64,000 bases of DNA from Nonlabens ulvanivorans (GCF_000755285.1 NZ_BBMK01000010.1:1-64000), one strand, 5' to 3'; positions 36,278-45,717 are shown, counted from the first letter of the stretch. Numbers and translations are program-made. Notes: generated by a model from the sequence alone, not told the origin.

Positions 36278-36640
36278 ATGCAAAAATTAAATACTACTGC
36301 GATATACATTCTCTCTGTTGTCGGTTTCTTATGTTGTTGCTTTTATGGAATCGGTACTATTGCAGCTATCATAGCTATAGTGCTCGCTAACAAAGAACTT
36401 GCTAAATACAATGCAGATCCTGAGCTTTATAGTAACGGAAAAGCAATGAAAACAGCAAAAACACTAGCTATAGTATCACTAGTGATTTCACTTATCGGAT
36501 TAGCCTTTATAATTTGGTTCTATTTCAACCAGTGTGCATTTTATGAGTGGTATATAGAATTTGCTTTAAATAATCCAGGCGTTACTGAAGAGCAACTAGC
36601 TCCATTATACGATGCCATGGAAGAGGCAGGATGTAGATAA
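36278..36640 (+). CDS. CCC motif membrane protein (second copy)
   Basis: 120 residues, a tandem paralog of the preceding gene with LCCCFYGIGTIAAIIAIVLANKEL. The second half differs, ending in an acidic, cysteine-containing tail (ECGR-like end: EAGCR). Tandem duplication with divergence in the tail suggests two related membrane partners, perhaps for the DUF2752 protein. That idea rests on neighbourhood only. Confidence 0.85.
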   Translation: MQKLNTTAIYILSVVGFLCCCFYGIGTIAAIIAIVLANKELAKYNADPELYSNGKAMKTAKTLAIVSLVISLIGLAFIIWFYFNQCAFYEWYIEFALNNPGVTEEQLAPLYDAMEEAGCR

Positions 36641-36662
36641 TATCACGACAATATTTTAAAAT

Positions 36663-36692
36663 AAAAAAGGCTCGCAATTGCGAGCCTTTTTT
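36663..36692. terminator. bidirectional terminator
   Basis: A 13-bp stem (AAAAAAGGCTCGC), AATT loop, T-runs on both strands, between the second CCC-motif gene and rocD. Confidence 0.9.
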
Positions 36693-36709
36693 ATTTCAAC
36701 TAATATGTT

Positions 36710-37985
36710 TTATTCAAAACTCTTAAGAGTTTTAATAATGATATCTATACATTCATCAAGTTGATCTTGAGTCATTACCAATGGTGGTGCAAATCTAATG
36801 ATATTACCATGCGTAGGTTTTGCTAGCAATCCGTTATCACGAAGCTTTAAACATATGTTCCAAGCTGTATCACCTTCTTCAGTATCATTAATCACAATCG
36901 CGTTTAATAAACCACGACCTCTAACTAAAGTTACTGTATCAGTAGTTTCTATGTATTCGTTAATTCGAGATCTAAAGTGATTACCTAACTCGCGTGCGTT
37001 TTGGGCTAACTTTTCATCTTTCACAACATCAAGAGCTGCCATCCCTACTACCGCTGCTACAGGATTACCACCAAAGGTACTCCCATGCTGTCCTGGTTTA
37101 ATGACATTCATTATCTCATTATTTGCAAGAACTGCACTTACTGGATAAGCTCCACCAGACAACGCTTTTCCTAATATTAAAACATCAGGCTGTGCATAAG
37201 TTGCAGCTTGCTTTTCACAATGGGCAGCACAATCACATTTACCACAAACCGCAAGTAAAGCACCCGTTCTAGCGATACCAGTCTGTATTTCATCTGCAAT
37301 AAAAAGAGCGTTGTACTTTTTACAAAGTTCTTGTGAGGTCCTCATGTAATTATCATCTGGAGTGTAAACACCAGCTTCACCTTGAATAGGCTCTACTAGA
37401 AAACCTGCCACATTATCTTGTTGTAATGCTTCTTCTAGAGCAGCCGTGTCATCATAAGGGATTTTAATAAAACCAGGTGTATATGGACCAAAGTTCTTAC
37501 GTGCACCTTCATCATTTGAAAAAGATATAATAGTAGTGGTACGACCATGAAAATTATTCTCAGCTACAATAATTTTCGCTTCATGCTCTGCAACTCCTTT
37601 TTTCTCATAAGCATTTACGAGCGATTTTTATGGCAGTTTCCACAGCCTCAGCACCAGTATTCATTGGTAATACTTTATCAAAACCAAAATACTCAGTCAT
37701 GTATTTCTCATAAACGCCTAATTTATCGTTATGAAAAGCACGTGATGTTAAAGTTAGTGTCTGCGCTTGCTGGTTCATGGCATCAACAATTGCTGGATGA
37801 CAATGTCCTTGATTAACTGCAGAGTAAGCACTTAAAAAATCATAATAACGTTTTCCTTCAACATCCCATACATATACACCATCACCTTTTTCAAGTACTA
37901 CTGGTAATGGATGATAGTTATGCGCTCCATGTTCATCTTCTAGATCTATATAATATTGACTTCCGTTTTTAGTCGCTGTGCTCAT
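36710..37985 (-). pseudogene. rocD: ornithine aminotransferase, one frameshift
   Basis: Two fragments form one class-III aminotransferase of about 425 residues. The start [31 protein letters not shown] and [16 protein letters not shown] (substrate/PLP fold) end at a frameshift near 37611; the gene continues [44 protein letters not shown], and the PLP lysine in LILGKALSGGAYPVSAVLAN. Expected TGGGC is written TGC, so two G are missing. It converts ornithine and 2-oxoglutarate to glutamate semialdehyde. Both halves are well conserved; probably a sequence error. Confidence 0.88.
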
Positions 37986-38104
37986 AAGTTGTTTTTTATC
38001 TAAGTCGCAATTTACAAAAAGAGCTGTCCAAGACATGAAGCTATAGCTTAAATTTTATAGAAATTATGAGCTACACCTCAGTCTATTCTCTTAAATTTGG
38101 ACTC

Positions 38105-39526
38105 ATGTCAAAAAGAAGAAATCGAGCAAATAAAACCTTTGAAAATGTTCCTGTAGTAGATGCCGGAGCAAAAGGGAAAAGCGTAGCCAAAACTGAGGAT
38201 GGCGCCGTTATATTTTTAAAAAATGCAGTGCCAGGTGATGTGGTAGACATCAAAACTTTCAAGAAAAGAAAATCTTTTTATGAAGGAGAAGCGACTGTTT
38301 TTCATACCCTTTCAGATCGACGTACAACGCCAGTCTGTAAACACTTTGGAACCTGTGGTGGTTGTAAGTGGCAACATATGGGTTATGATAGCCAGCTGTT
38401 TTTCAAACAGAAAGAAGTTGTTGAAAACCTTACTAGAATAGGTCATTTAGACCTACCAGAGGTTACTCCTATAGCAGGATCTGCAGATCAATATTATTAT
38501 CGTAATAAAATGGAATTCAGCTTTTCAGCCAGTAGATGGTTGACCTTAGAAGAAATCCAGAGTGATATTCAAATCGAAGACAAAAAAGCGTTAGGCTTTC
38601 ACATTCCTGGGATGTGGGATAAAATATTGCACCTAGATGAATGTCATTTGCATCCTGCCATTGGAGAGCAGATAAGGTTGAGTGTTCACGCTTTCGCGGA
38701 AGCGGAACATATAGAATACTTTAATCCTAGAGAAAAAACTGGTGTTTTAAGAACTTTAATGCTGCGCATGTCATCCACAGGAGAAACCATGGTCGTGATA
38801 CAGTTCTTTAAGGAAGATGAAAAAGCTAGAATCGCCCTATTGGAGCATTTGAAAACTACTTTTCCTCAAATTAAATCGTTGCAATACATTATAAATGAAA
38901 AGGCAAACGATACTATTTATGATCAGGACGTTATATGCTATGATGGCCGCAATCATATCTTTGAAGAGATGGAAGGATTACAGTTTAAAATTAATGCAAA
39001 ATCTTTCTATCAAACTAACTCACAGCAAGCCTATGAATTATATAAAATCACTCGTGACTTTGCAGGATTAACAGGCGAAGAATTAGTTTATGACTTATAC
39101 ACAGGTACTGGAACTATTGCACAATTTGTAGCAAAGAAGGCTAAACATGTAGTAGGAATTGAGTCTGTACCGGTAGCAATTGAAGATGCAAAGGCAAATG
39201 CTGCACACAACAATATAGATAACACCACCTTTTTTGCCGGTGATATGAGAGATGTTTTTACTGCAGATTTCATCGCTGAGCATGGTGCCCCCCCAGATGT
39301 TGTAATTACTGATCCACCTCGAGATGGTATGCATAAAGATGTTGTAGCGCAATTACTAGCTCTTGCAGCACCTCGTATCGTTTATGTAAGTTGTAACAGC
39401 GCAACACAAGCTAGAGATCTAGCGTTATTAAAAGAACAATATAAGGTAGTAAAATATCAACCTGTTGACATGTTTCCACAAACGCACCATGTTGAAAGTG
39501 TTGTACTTTTAGAAATAATAAAATAA
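38105..39526 (+). CDS. rlmD: 23S rRNA (uracil-5-)-methyltransferase RlmD
   Basis: About 473 residues from the ATG giving MSKRRNRANK (a longer reading begins at 38066). An N-terminal TRAM-like OB fold precedes the 4Fe-4S cluster cysteines (CKHFGTCGGCKWQHM), the SAM-binding YDLYTGTGTIAQFVAKKAKHVVGIE, and the catalytic cysteine in VYVSCNSATQARDL. It methylates U1939 of 23S rRNA. A seven-C tract at 39288-39294 gives HGAPPDVVITDPPR; with four the motif is HGAPDVVITDPPR, closer to the family. The gene also has a decayed palindrome. Confidence 0.92.
   Translation: MSKRRNRANKTFENVPVVDAGAKGKSVAKTEDGAVIFLKNAVPGDVVDIKTFKKRKSFYEGEATVFHTLSDRRTTPVCKHFGTCGGCKWQHMGYDSQLFFKQKEVVENLTRIGHLDLPEVTPIAGSADQYYYRNKMEFSFSASRWLTLEEIQSDIQIEDKKALGFHIPGMWDKILHLDECHLHPAIGEQIRLSVHAFAEAEHIEYFNPREKTGVLRTLMLRMSSTGETMVVIQFFKEDEKARIALLEHLKTTFPQIKSLQYIINEKANDTIYDQDVICYDGRNHIFEEMEGLQFKINAKSFYQTNSQQAYELYKITRDFAGLTGEELVYDLYTGTGTIAQFVAKKAKHVVGIESVPVAIEDAKANAAHNNIDNTTFFAGDMRDVFTADFIAEHGAPPDVVITDPPRDGMHKDVVAQLLALAAPRIVYVSCNSATQARDLALLKEQYKVVKYQPVDMFPQTHHVESVVLLEIIK
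38689..38704. repeat. palindrome copy with one core mismatch, in rlmD
   Basis: CGCTTTCGCGGAAGCG, one A-to-G change, encoding AFAEA. Confidence 0.75.
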
Positions 39527-39533
39527 TTCTATT

Positions 39534-40967
39534 ATGAAAAAAATACTCTTTATCGCACTTATCATCGCTAGCTTTATCGCGTGTGATGATAAACAAAATA
39601 ATGAATCAATACTTAAAGAGGCTCAAGTATCAGGTAAGATCACTGCTGTTGACTCAATAGTCATTCCAGAAAAACTGGTTGCTTATCTATATAATGAAAC
39701 TAAAGCAGATTATGACCAGATAGAAATTGAAGTAGGGAAAGATGGAACTTTTGCATCTACTCTACCAGTAGATAGACCTATGAGTATTTCCATATATGGA
39801 GATTATGGTGTTCAATTACTGACTAGTCCTGGTGATTCGATTTTCATGAACACAGACGCTAGATTTGAAAATGTAACTTATGATGGAAAAGGTGGCGATG
39901 TTAACACGGCGCTTATCACTTATAAAGACAACAATCCTACAGAGGAATTATTGCAATCAAAAGAGTCCTTATCTCCGCAAGATTATGCATCGTTATTAGA
40001 TAGTGTTTTTATTGAAGTTCAATCTTACAACAAGAATTTTTTATTTAATAATGACCAACAAATATTAAAAGATTATGTTACTTCAGAAGAGGCTTTTCTA
40101 ATACCAGCAAAAAAATTAGCCTATGCCCTTTATACACCTCAAGGTGCAGCCGCTTTAAGTGATAGTGCGTTTATGAATAGCTTCAATAGTTTATCAGAGT
40201 ATAAAAACACCTATGATATAAACACCAATAACCCAGCAATGATTGCAAACTATTTAGGCTATGTATGGGAAAGAGAAGCGTTAGAAGATAATGCAGAGGA
40301 AAGAGAAATAGCTTTCATGAACCGTTTAATGTCTTTAGAAAATAACGATTATCTTAAAAAGAAAATCTTGCAGAGCAAGGTAATGAATAAGCTAGAAGAC
40401 AACAATGTTTCTTTTTATGAAAACCATAAAGATGAAATTAACCAAGTATTTAAGGATACTTCTATTCTAGCAACAGTGTCACAAAAATATGACGAAGTAA
40501 AAAAATTACTTAATAACCCAGAATTACCTGTAGACGCAGAGCTTTTAACTTTTAAATCTGAAGACGCTACTCAATTCATAAATGAAATTATAGCAAATGC
40601 TAATGGTAAAGTGATCTATATCGATAATTGGGCAACATGGTGTGGACCGTGTAAAAGTGAGTTTAAAAATGCCTCACCAGCATTGCATGAGAAATTTAAA
40701 GATGATGTTGAATTTGTGTATTTATGTCACCAAAGTAAAGAAACTGGTTATTTACCTTCTATTTCTAAATTCAAAATCGCTGGAAAGCATTACTTTCTAA
40801 AGGAAGATCAATCTAGACCTATTTTCAAACAAATTAATTTAGAAGGTTTCCCTACTTATACGATAATCAATAAAAATGGAGACATCGTTTTATCTGACTA
40901 CATTCACAGACCTAGTTATGCTAAAACTTCAGAGATTCTTACAGGACTAATTAATGAAGAAATATAA
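39534..40967 (+). CDS. TlpA-like thioredoxin lipoprotein
   Basis: 477 residues. A lipoprotein signal (MKKILFIALIIASFIACDDKQ) precedes an N-terminal DUF4369-like beta domain (VSGKITAVDSIVIPEKLVAYLYN), a helical central part, and a C-terminal thioredoxin fold with the redox motif in WATWCGPCKSEFKN. It faces the periplasm and probably reduces or exchanges disulfides. It follows rlmD after 7 bp and overlaps the DUF6452 gene by 14 bp, so it is part of the operon. Confidence 0.88.
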   Translation: MKKILFIALIIASFIACDDKQNNESILKEAQVSGKITAVDSIVIPEKLVAYLYNETKADYDQIEIEVGKDGTFASTLPVDRPMSISIYGDYGVQLLTSPGDSIFMNTDARFENVTYDGKGGDVNTALITYKDNNPTEELLQSKESLSPQDYASLLDSVFIEVQSYNKNFLFNNDQQILKDYVTSEEAFLIPAKKLAYALYTPQGAAALSDSAFMNSFNSLSEYKNTYDINTNNPAMIANYLGYVWEREALEDNAEEREIAFMNRLMSLENNDYLKKKILQSKVMNKLEDNNVSFYENHKDEINQVFKDTSILATVSQKYDEVKKLLNNPELPVDAELLTFKSEDATQFINEIIANANGKVIYIDNWATWCGPCKSEFKNASPALHEKFKDDVEFVYLCHQSKETGYLPSISKFKIAGKHYFLKEDQSRPIFKQINLEGFPTYTIINKNGDIVLSDYIHRPSYAKTSEILTGLINEEI

Positions 40968-41472
40968 CTACACTTTATTATTAAGTATTGTCCTTTTAAT
41001 GACTGGATTATCCAGTTGTGAAAAGGATGACTTATGTGACCCATCATTAAGCGTGACACCACGTTTAATTATTAAATTCACAGATATAGGAAATCCAGAA
41101 GAGTCTAAAGAGGTAGATCAATTACAAATAAGGGAAATAGGCTTTACAGAATTTGCTCCTTTAGATAGTGATGGTTCAACCTTGCTTACCGCTGTTGACT
41201 CAATAGCTATACCATTAAGAACCGATAGTAATAATACGAGCTATGAATTTTTCTTAGACGATGATGACGGCACTAATATAGATAGTATAGACTTTAATTA
41301 TAATCTAGATGAAATTTACATTAATAGAGCATGTGGTTTTAAAGTCGTGTATAACGAGCTAGGCGCTTTCAGATTACCAGAACCTGCCGGTGATGAATGG
41401 ATCATTAATATTCAAGTAGTCACTCCTGAAGTAACATCTAATAATGATATTCACATTGAGATACGTCACTAA
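40954..41472 (+). CDS. DUF6452 family lipoprotein
   Basis: 172 residues with a lipobox (MKKYNYTLLLSIVLLMTGLSSCEKDDLCD) and DUF6452-type beta strands (LSVTPRLIIKFTDIGNPEESKEV; ACGFKVVYNELG). The extra cysteine pair (CDPS..., ACGF) may form a disulfide. Family function unknown. The next gene, DUF6048, starts inside its 3' end. This rlmD-DUF6452-DUF6048 order is common in flavobacteria, suggesting a role in the envelope. Confidence 0.88.
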   Translation: MKKYNYTLLLSIVLLMTGLSSCEKDDLCDPSLSVTPRLIIKFTDIGNPEESKEVDQLQIREIGFTEFAPLDSDGSTLLTAVDSIAIPLRTDSNNTSYEFFLDDDDGTNIDSIDFNYNLDEIYINRACGFKVVYNELGAFRLPEPAGDEWIINIQVVTPEVTSNNDIHIEIRH

Positions 41473-42148
41473 AATATTATTTCTATTCTTTGGCTTTATG
41501 GCGTTTTCACAGACGCGAGAAACAGCCGCAATTGACAGTGTACAATACAAGCGTACTTATGGATTGCGATTAGGGATAGATGCTGCTAGCTTAATACGCA
41601 CCGGTATTGATCCAGAATATAATGGGTTTCAAATTTTAGGAGATTATAGAATTAAAGATAAACTATACATTGCTGGTGAATTAGGTAATGAAAACATAGA
41701 TCGTAATTCTGATAGAATAGACTTTAAAACTAGCGGTTCATATTTTAAGGCAGGTATCGATTATAACCTTTATCAAAATTGGTTAGACATGGATAACATG
41801 ATCTATTTTGGCGCACGACTAGGTGCAGCAAACTTTTCGCAAAATCTATTGAGATATGATTATGCTCAAGACAACAGCTATTTCCCTGTATTTACTAACG
41901 TCGTAGACAGAGAATTTAAAGGACTTACTGCTGTATGGCTAGAAATACAACTGGGTATTAAGGTTGAAGTATTACCTAATTTATATATGGTGGCAAATGT
42001 GCAATTAAAGAGAATGATTACAGAAAAAACACCTGATAATTTTGACAACTTATACGTACCTGGATTTGGCAAAACTTATGACACCAGTGAGATAGGTGTC
42101 GGTTATACCTACGGTATCATGTATCGCATTCCATTTTTTAAGAAATAA
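41444..42148 (+). CDS. DUF6048 family outer membrane protein
   Basis: 234 residues from the ATG. A TTG at 41456 gives a tidier signal peptide (RYVTKILFLFFGFMAFSQ) and may be the true start. The body is barrel-like (YGLRLGIDAASLIRTG, KLYIAGELGNENID, ACR-free strands, ending YTYGIMYRIPFF). It overlaps the DUF6452 gene by 29 bp or 17 bp depending on start. A terminator hairpin follows. No function is known. Confidence 0.85.
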   Translation: MIFTLRYVTKILFLFFGFMAFSQTRETAAIDSVQYKRTYGLRLGIDAASLIRTGIDPEYNGFQILGDYRIKDKLYIAGELGNENIDRNSDRIDFKTSGSYFKAGIDYNLYQNWLDMDNMIYFGARLGAANFSQNLLRYDYAQDNSYFPVFTNVVDREFKGLTAVWLEIQLGIKVEVLPNLYMVANVQLKRMITEKTPDNFDNLYVPGFGKTYDTSEIGVGYTYGIMYRIPFFKK

Positions 42149-42170
42149 AAACATTAAATAATCACTTATA

Positions 42171-42200
42171 AAAAAAGCCTTTCTTTTCAGAAAGCTTTTT
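42171..42200. terminator. terminator between DUF6048 and DUF5606 genes
   Basis: Stem AAAAAAGC(C)TTTCT with AGAAAGCTTTTT, one bulged base, T-runs on both strands between convergent genes. Confidence 0.6.
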
Positions 42201-42221
42201 AAGTTTTATATCCTGCTCAGT

Positions 42222-42623
42222 CTATTCTTCTTCTTGATTAAGAGAAGTTAATAAATCATTAGATTGAAGTAGATTATACCACTGCACTACCTTTTTAATA
42301 TCACTAGCATAAACGCGCTCCTCATCATAGTTAGGCAATACCTCACTAAAATAAGACTGCAGCTCATTCTTACTTACCTTATGATTAATTGAAGGACCTT
42401 GATTTTCTTTTTCAGCAATCTTTTGAAACACCTCTTTAAGTGGCACTTCAGTTTCATAAGTGTAAATAGAGATATCTTTAAGAACACTCACGTTATGATT
42501 GATTCCTATAATAGCTGTTTTCTTATCGATTAAAGATTCGACCACAAAACCATTACGTGTCTTAGTCTTTAATTGATATAAACCTGGCTTACCTGTAACT
42601 GATAAAATGTTTTCTAAACTCAT
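42222..42623 (-). CDS. DUF5606 domain-containing protein
   Basis: 133 residues beginning MSLENILSVTGKPGLYQLKTKTRNGFVVESLIDKK, the DUF5606 signature, followed by an acidic helical C terminus. Cytoplasmic, function unknown. It lies downstream of def in the same strand, a conserved flavobacterial pair, with a 55-bp gap. Confidence 0.88.
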   Translation of the reverse strand: MSLENILSVTGKPGLYQLKTKTRNGFVVESLIDKKTAIIGINHNVSVLKDISIYTYETEVPLKEVFQKIAEKENQGPSINHKVSKNELQSYFSEVLPNYDEERVYASDIKKVVQWYNLLQSNDLLTSLNQEEE

Positions 42624-42678
42624 ATTCTTCTTTTTCTGAGGACGGCAAATATATTAAACCTCAACTTTAAAATGGTGA

Positions 42679-43269
42679 TTATTTTCTTCCTTTCACTTCT
42701 GGAAAACGCATGCGGTAATCGATACTCACTTTTCCTTTAGAAATATTAGCAAGTTTTCCCTTTATTAATCGCTTTTTTAGAGAAGATATTTTATCTGTAA
42801 ATAAAATTCCTTCAATATGATCATATTCATGTTGAATAACACGAGCCATTAATCCAGTATAAGTTTCAGTTACTTCATTAAAATTCTCATCACTGTATCT
42901 TATGGTCACCTCTTCTGGTCTAAAAACATCTTCTCTTACATTAGGAATGCTTAAACATCCCTCATTAAAAGCCCATTCTTCTCCATTTTCTTCTACGATA
43001 TGCGCGTTTATAAACGCTTTCTTGAAAGAACCCAGTTGTTTTTGCTCTTCTGGAGTAAGATCTGGATCATCGCCAAAAGGTGATGTATCTACCAAAAATA
43101 TACGAATAGGCATGCCTACCTGCGGTGCTGCCAGGCCTACTCCACTGGCGCCATACATGGTTTCCCACATATTTTCTAGAACCTTTTCTAGATTAGGATA
43201 GTCAGGTGTGATATCCTTTGCTACTTTTCTTAATACTGGATCGCCATAAGCGACTATAGGATAAATCAT
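42679..43269 (-). CDS. def: peptide deformylase
   Basis: 196 residues. The three metal-enzyme motifs are present: GVGLAAPQVG (motif 1), EGCLSIP (motif 2, zinc-binding Cys) and QHEYDHIEGILF (motif 3, HExxH). Removes the formyl group from nascent proteins in the cytoplasm. It follows ruvX on the same strand after 26 bp and precedes DUF5606. Confidence 0.95.
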   Translation of the reverse strand: MIYPIVAYGDPVLRKVAKDITPDYPNLEKVLENMWETMYGASGVGLAAPQVGMPIRIFLVDTSPFGDDPDLTPEEQKQLGSFKKAFINAHIVEENGEEWAFNEGCLSIPNVREDVFRPEEVTIRYSDENFNEVTETYTGLMARVIQHEYDHIEGILFTDKISSLKKRLIKGKLANISKGKVSIDYRMRFPEVKGRK

Positions 43270-43295
43270 GTGTTCTGAATGATTAATTTTTATTC

Positions 43296-43718
43296 TTAAT
43301 TAAAAGGACTTTTCTTGTCCATAAATGTTTGCAATATGATAGTAGCTGCTATTTCATCTACTAGCGCCTTATTTCTACGTTTAGACTTACTTAATCCACT
43401 ATCTATCATGGTTTGAAATGCCATTTTTGAAGTAAACCGTTCATCCACTCTTTCAATAATTATATGAGGATATTTTTCTTGTAACGCTTTCGCGAAAGCG
43501 TGAATAACACCACCCAACTCACTATCTGTATAGTCCATCTGTTTAGGCTCACCTATGACAATGGTATCGACAGCTTCAGTACTTAAATACTTTTCTATAA
43601 AGGCTGATAACTCGTGTGTGGCAACTGTGGTAAGACCAGATGCTATGATTTGCATAGGATCTGTTACCGCAATGCCAGTTCGCTTTTTACCATAATCTAT
43701 TGCCAGTATTCTACTCAT
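43296..43718 (-). CDS. ruvX: Holliday junction resolvase RuvX (YqgF)
   Basis: 140 residues: ILAIDYGKKRTGIAVTD (RNase H-like first acidic residue), VIGEPKQMDYTDSELG, and VDERFTSKMAF. It is implicated in rRNA maturation and recombination. A palindrome copy encodes HAFAKAL in the surface helix between the second and third motifs, at a place that tolerates variation. Confidence 0.92.
   Translation of the reverse strand: MSRILAIDYGKKRTGIAVTDPMQIIASGLTTVATHELSAFIEKYLSTEAVDTIVIGEPKQMDYTDSELGGVIHAFAKALQEKYPHIIIERVDERFTSKMAFQTMIDSGLSKSKRRNKALVDEIAATIILQTFMDKKSPFN
43485..43500. repeat. 16-bp palindrome, perfect copy, in ruvX
   Basis: Encodes AFAKA in VIHAFAKALQE, fitting an amphipathic helix. Confidence 0.95.
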
Positions 43719-43798
43719 AAGGACTGCAAAAATAAGGTTATTTGTGAACTAGTTGCTAAAATCGAGCCAAGGCGTGAAAACCTATAAATGTTTCCATT

Positions 43799-43806
43799 TA
43801 TATTTG
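43799..43806 (+). promoter_or_regulatory. possible -7 element of dapD
   Basis: TATATTTG, 16 bp before the TTG start; no clear -33 box. Confidence 0.4.
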
Positions 43807-43822
43807 TAAAAAATCATAAGCT

Positions 43823-44638
43823 TTGGATCAATTACAAAACGTTATAGAAGCAGCATGGGATGATCGTTCCCAGCTAGAAAATGCAGTGACACAATCTGCT
43901 ATTAGAGAAGTTGTAGAAATGCTAGATCGCGGTACCTTGCGAGTAGCAGAACCTACTGACGATGGATGGGTCGTAAACGAATGGATTAAAAAAGCAGTAG
44001 TCCTTTATTTCCCTATACAGAAAATGGAAACTATTGAATGTGGCCCATTAGAATTTCACGATAAAATTCCGCTTAAAACTGGATATGCAGATAAAGGAAT
44101 ACGTGTTGTACCACATGCCGTTGCTAGACATGGTGCTTATATTTCAAAAGGTGTGATAATGATGCCTAGTTATATCAACATAGGTGCCTATGTAGATGAA
44201 GGTACTATGGTTGATACTTGGGCAACAGTAGGTAGTTGTGCTCAAATAGGAAAAAATGTACACTTGAGTGGTGGCGTAGGTATCGGTGGTGTTTTAGAGC
44301 CTTTACAAGCCGCACCAGTAATTATAGAAGATGGCGCGTTTATAGGATCTAGATGCATCGTTGTAGAAGGAGTGCATGTAGAAAAAGAAGCCGTACTAGG
44401 TGCAAACGTTGTACTTACAATGAGTACAAAGATTATCGATGTTACCGGAGATGAGCCTGTCGAAATGAAAGGTCGTGTCCCTGAAAGATCTGTAGTGATT
44501 CCTGGTAGTTATGCAAAAGAGTTTCCTTCTGGAACTTATAATGTACCATGTGCTTTAATCATAGGTAAACGCAAAGAAAGTACTAATAAAAAGACTTCCT
44601 TGAACGACGCACTGCGTGAGTATAATGTAGCAGTATAG
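43823..44638 (+). CDS. dapD: 2,3,4,5-tetrahydropyridine-2,6-dicarboxylate N-succinyltransferase
   Basis: 271 residues with TTG start (MDQLQNVIEAAWDDR). A left-handed beta-helix of hexapeptide repeats covers the middle (GAYVDEGTMVDTWATVGSCAQIG, GGVGIGGVLEPLQAAPVIIEDGAFIGSRC), as in DapD. Lysine/meso-diaminopimelate synthesis, supplying peptidoglycan. Its TAG stop overlaps the GTG of the following glycosyltransferase, coupling the two. Why a lysine gene is linked to LPS-type genes is unclear, but both feed the envelope. Confidence 0.95.
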   Translation: MDQLQNVIEAAWDDRSQLENAVTQSAIREVVEMLDRGTLRVAEPTDDGWVVNEWIKKAVVLYFPIQKMETIECGPLEFHDKIPLKTGYADKGIRVVPHAVARHGAYISKGVIMMPSYINIGAYVDEGTMVDTWATVGSCAQIGKNVHLSGGVGIGGVLEPLQAAPVIIEDGAFIGSRCIVVEGVHVEKEAVLGANVVLTMSTKIIDVTGDEPVEMKGRVPERSVVIPGSYAKEFPSGTYNVPCALIIGKRKESTNKKTSLNDALREYNVAV

Positions 44639-45702
44639 TGAATATACTGCTCATTCAATATAAAATGATAGGTGATGTACTGACCAGTACCATCATCGCA
44701 GAGCAGTTAAAAATCATTTATCCAGACGCTCAAATTCATTATCTTATTTCTAAAACAGCTCTTGCTGTTGTAGAAGGTAACACAGCTATTGATAAATTTA
44801 TCTGTGTAAATAACAATGAGTTTGATAGCTGGAGAGGTATTATCATGCTTGCGCGAAAGCTCAAAAAAAATAACTATTCTATTTCCATTGATGCCTATGG
44901 GAAAAATAACAGCGCATTACTATCTAGACTAGTAGGCGCTGTTCAAAGAATAGGATATAAAAAGTGGTTTGCACCATGGACTTATACAACTGCTATCAAA
45001 AATAGTCCTGATCCTGCAATTTATAAAACAGGATTATCCCTAGGTAGTCGTATGCTACTTACAACACCATTGACAAATGAAGTAAAATGGAATTTACTAC
45101 CTAAAATCTATCTTACCGATACTGAAAAGCTGGATGGCAAAAAATGGTTGTCAGAAAACGGACTTGATTTGAACTTACCTATCACTATGGTGAGTGCTTT
45201 AGGATCCAGTGTAGACAAAACCTTACCATTAACTTTTATGGCACAGGTGGTAGACCAAATGGTTAAAATAACCAGTAGCCAGATACTATTCAATTATTTA
45301 CCGGCGCAAAAGGAACAAGCGTATAAAATTTACAATGCCTGTCTTCCTGAAACGCAAAAACATATTTTTATAGACGCAATTACTCCTAGTTTACGTGACT
45401 ATCTAAAAGTTCTTCACCACTGTACTACCGTAATAGGTAATGAAGGTGGCGCTATCAATATGGGTAAGGCACTGGATATACCTAGTTTTGCTATTTTCAG
45501 CCCATGGATCAATAAGCGATCATGGAATGCTGGCGAAGATGGTAAAAAACACATTTCTGTTCATCTTAAGGATGTTAAACCAGAACTGTACGGTACTAAA
45601 AAAGCAAGTGCTTTTAAAAAACAAGCGCAAGAACTATATCAAGATTTCAGGCCAGAGTTGATTTTTGAAGAACTGAACAAGTTTGTGGATGGGAATTATT
45701 AG
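44638..45702 (+). CDS. glycosyltransferase family 9 protein
   Basis: 354 residues, GT-B fold of the heptosyltransferase type. N-terminal MNILLIQYKMIGDVLTSTIIAEQLK, then the acceptor/nucleotide part with VSALGSSVDKTLPLTFMAQVVDQM and the C-terminal TVIGNEGGAINMGKALDIPSFAIFSPW (ADP-heptose-binding-like). It probably adds a sugar to the lipid A-core. GTG start overlapping dapD. A decayed palindrome (44847-44860) encodes LARKLK. The sugar donor is unknown. Confidence 0.88.
   Translation: MNILLIQYKMIGDVLTSTIIAEQLKIIYPDAQIHYLISKTALAVVEGNTAIDKFICVNNNEFDSWRGIIMLARKLKKNNYSISIDAYGKNNSALLSRLVGAVQRIGYKKWFAPWTYTTAIKNSPDPAIYKTGLSLGSRMLLTTPLTNEVKWNLLPKIYLTDTEKLDGKKWLSENGLDLNLPITMVSALGSSVDKTLPLTFMAQVVDQMVKITSSQILFNYLPAQKEQAYKIYNACLPETQKHIFIDAITPSLRDYLKVLHHCTTVIGNEGGAINMGKALDIPSFAIFSPWINKRSWNAGEDGKKHISVHLKDVKPELYGTKKASAFKKQAQELYQDFRPELIFEELNKFVDGNY
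44847..44860. repeat. palindrome copy with one core mismatch, in the GT9 gene
   Basis: GCTTGCGCGAAAGC, one T-to-G change in the core and loss of the outer bases. Confidence 0.6.
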
Positions 45703-45717
45703 GTTTTACTGTGGTAA

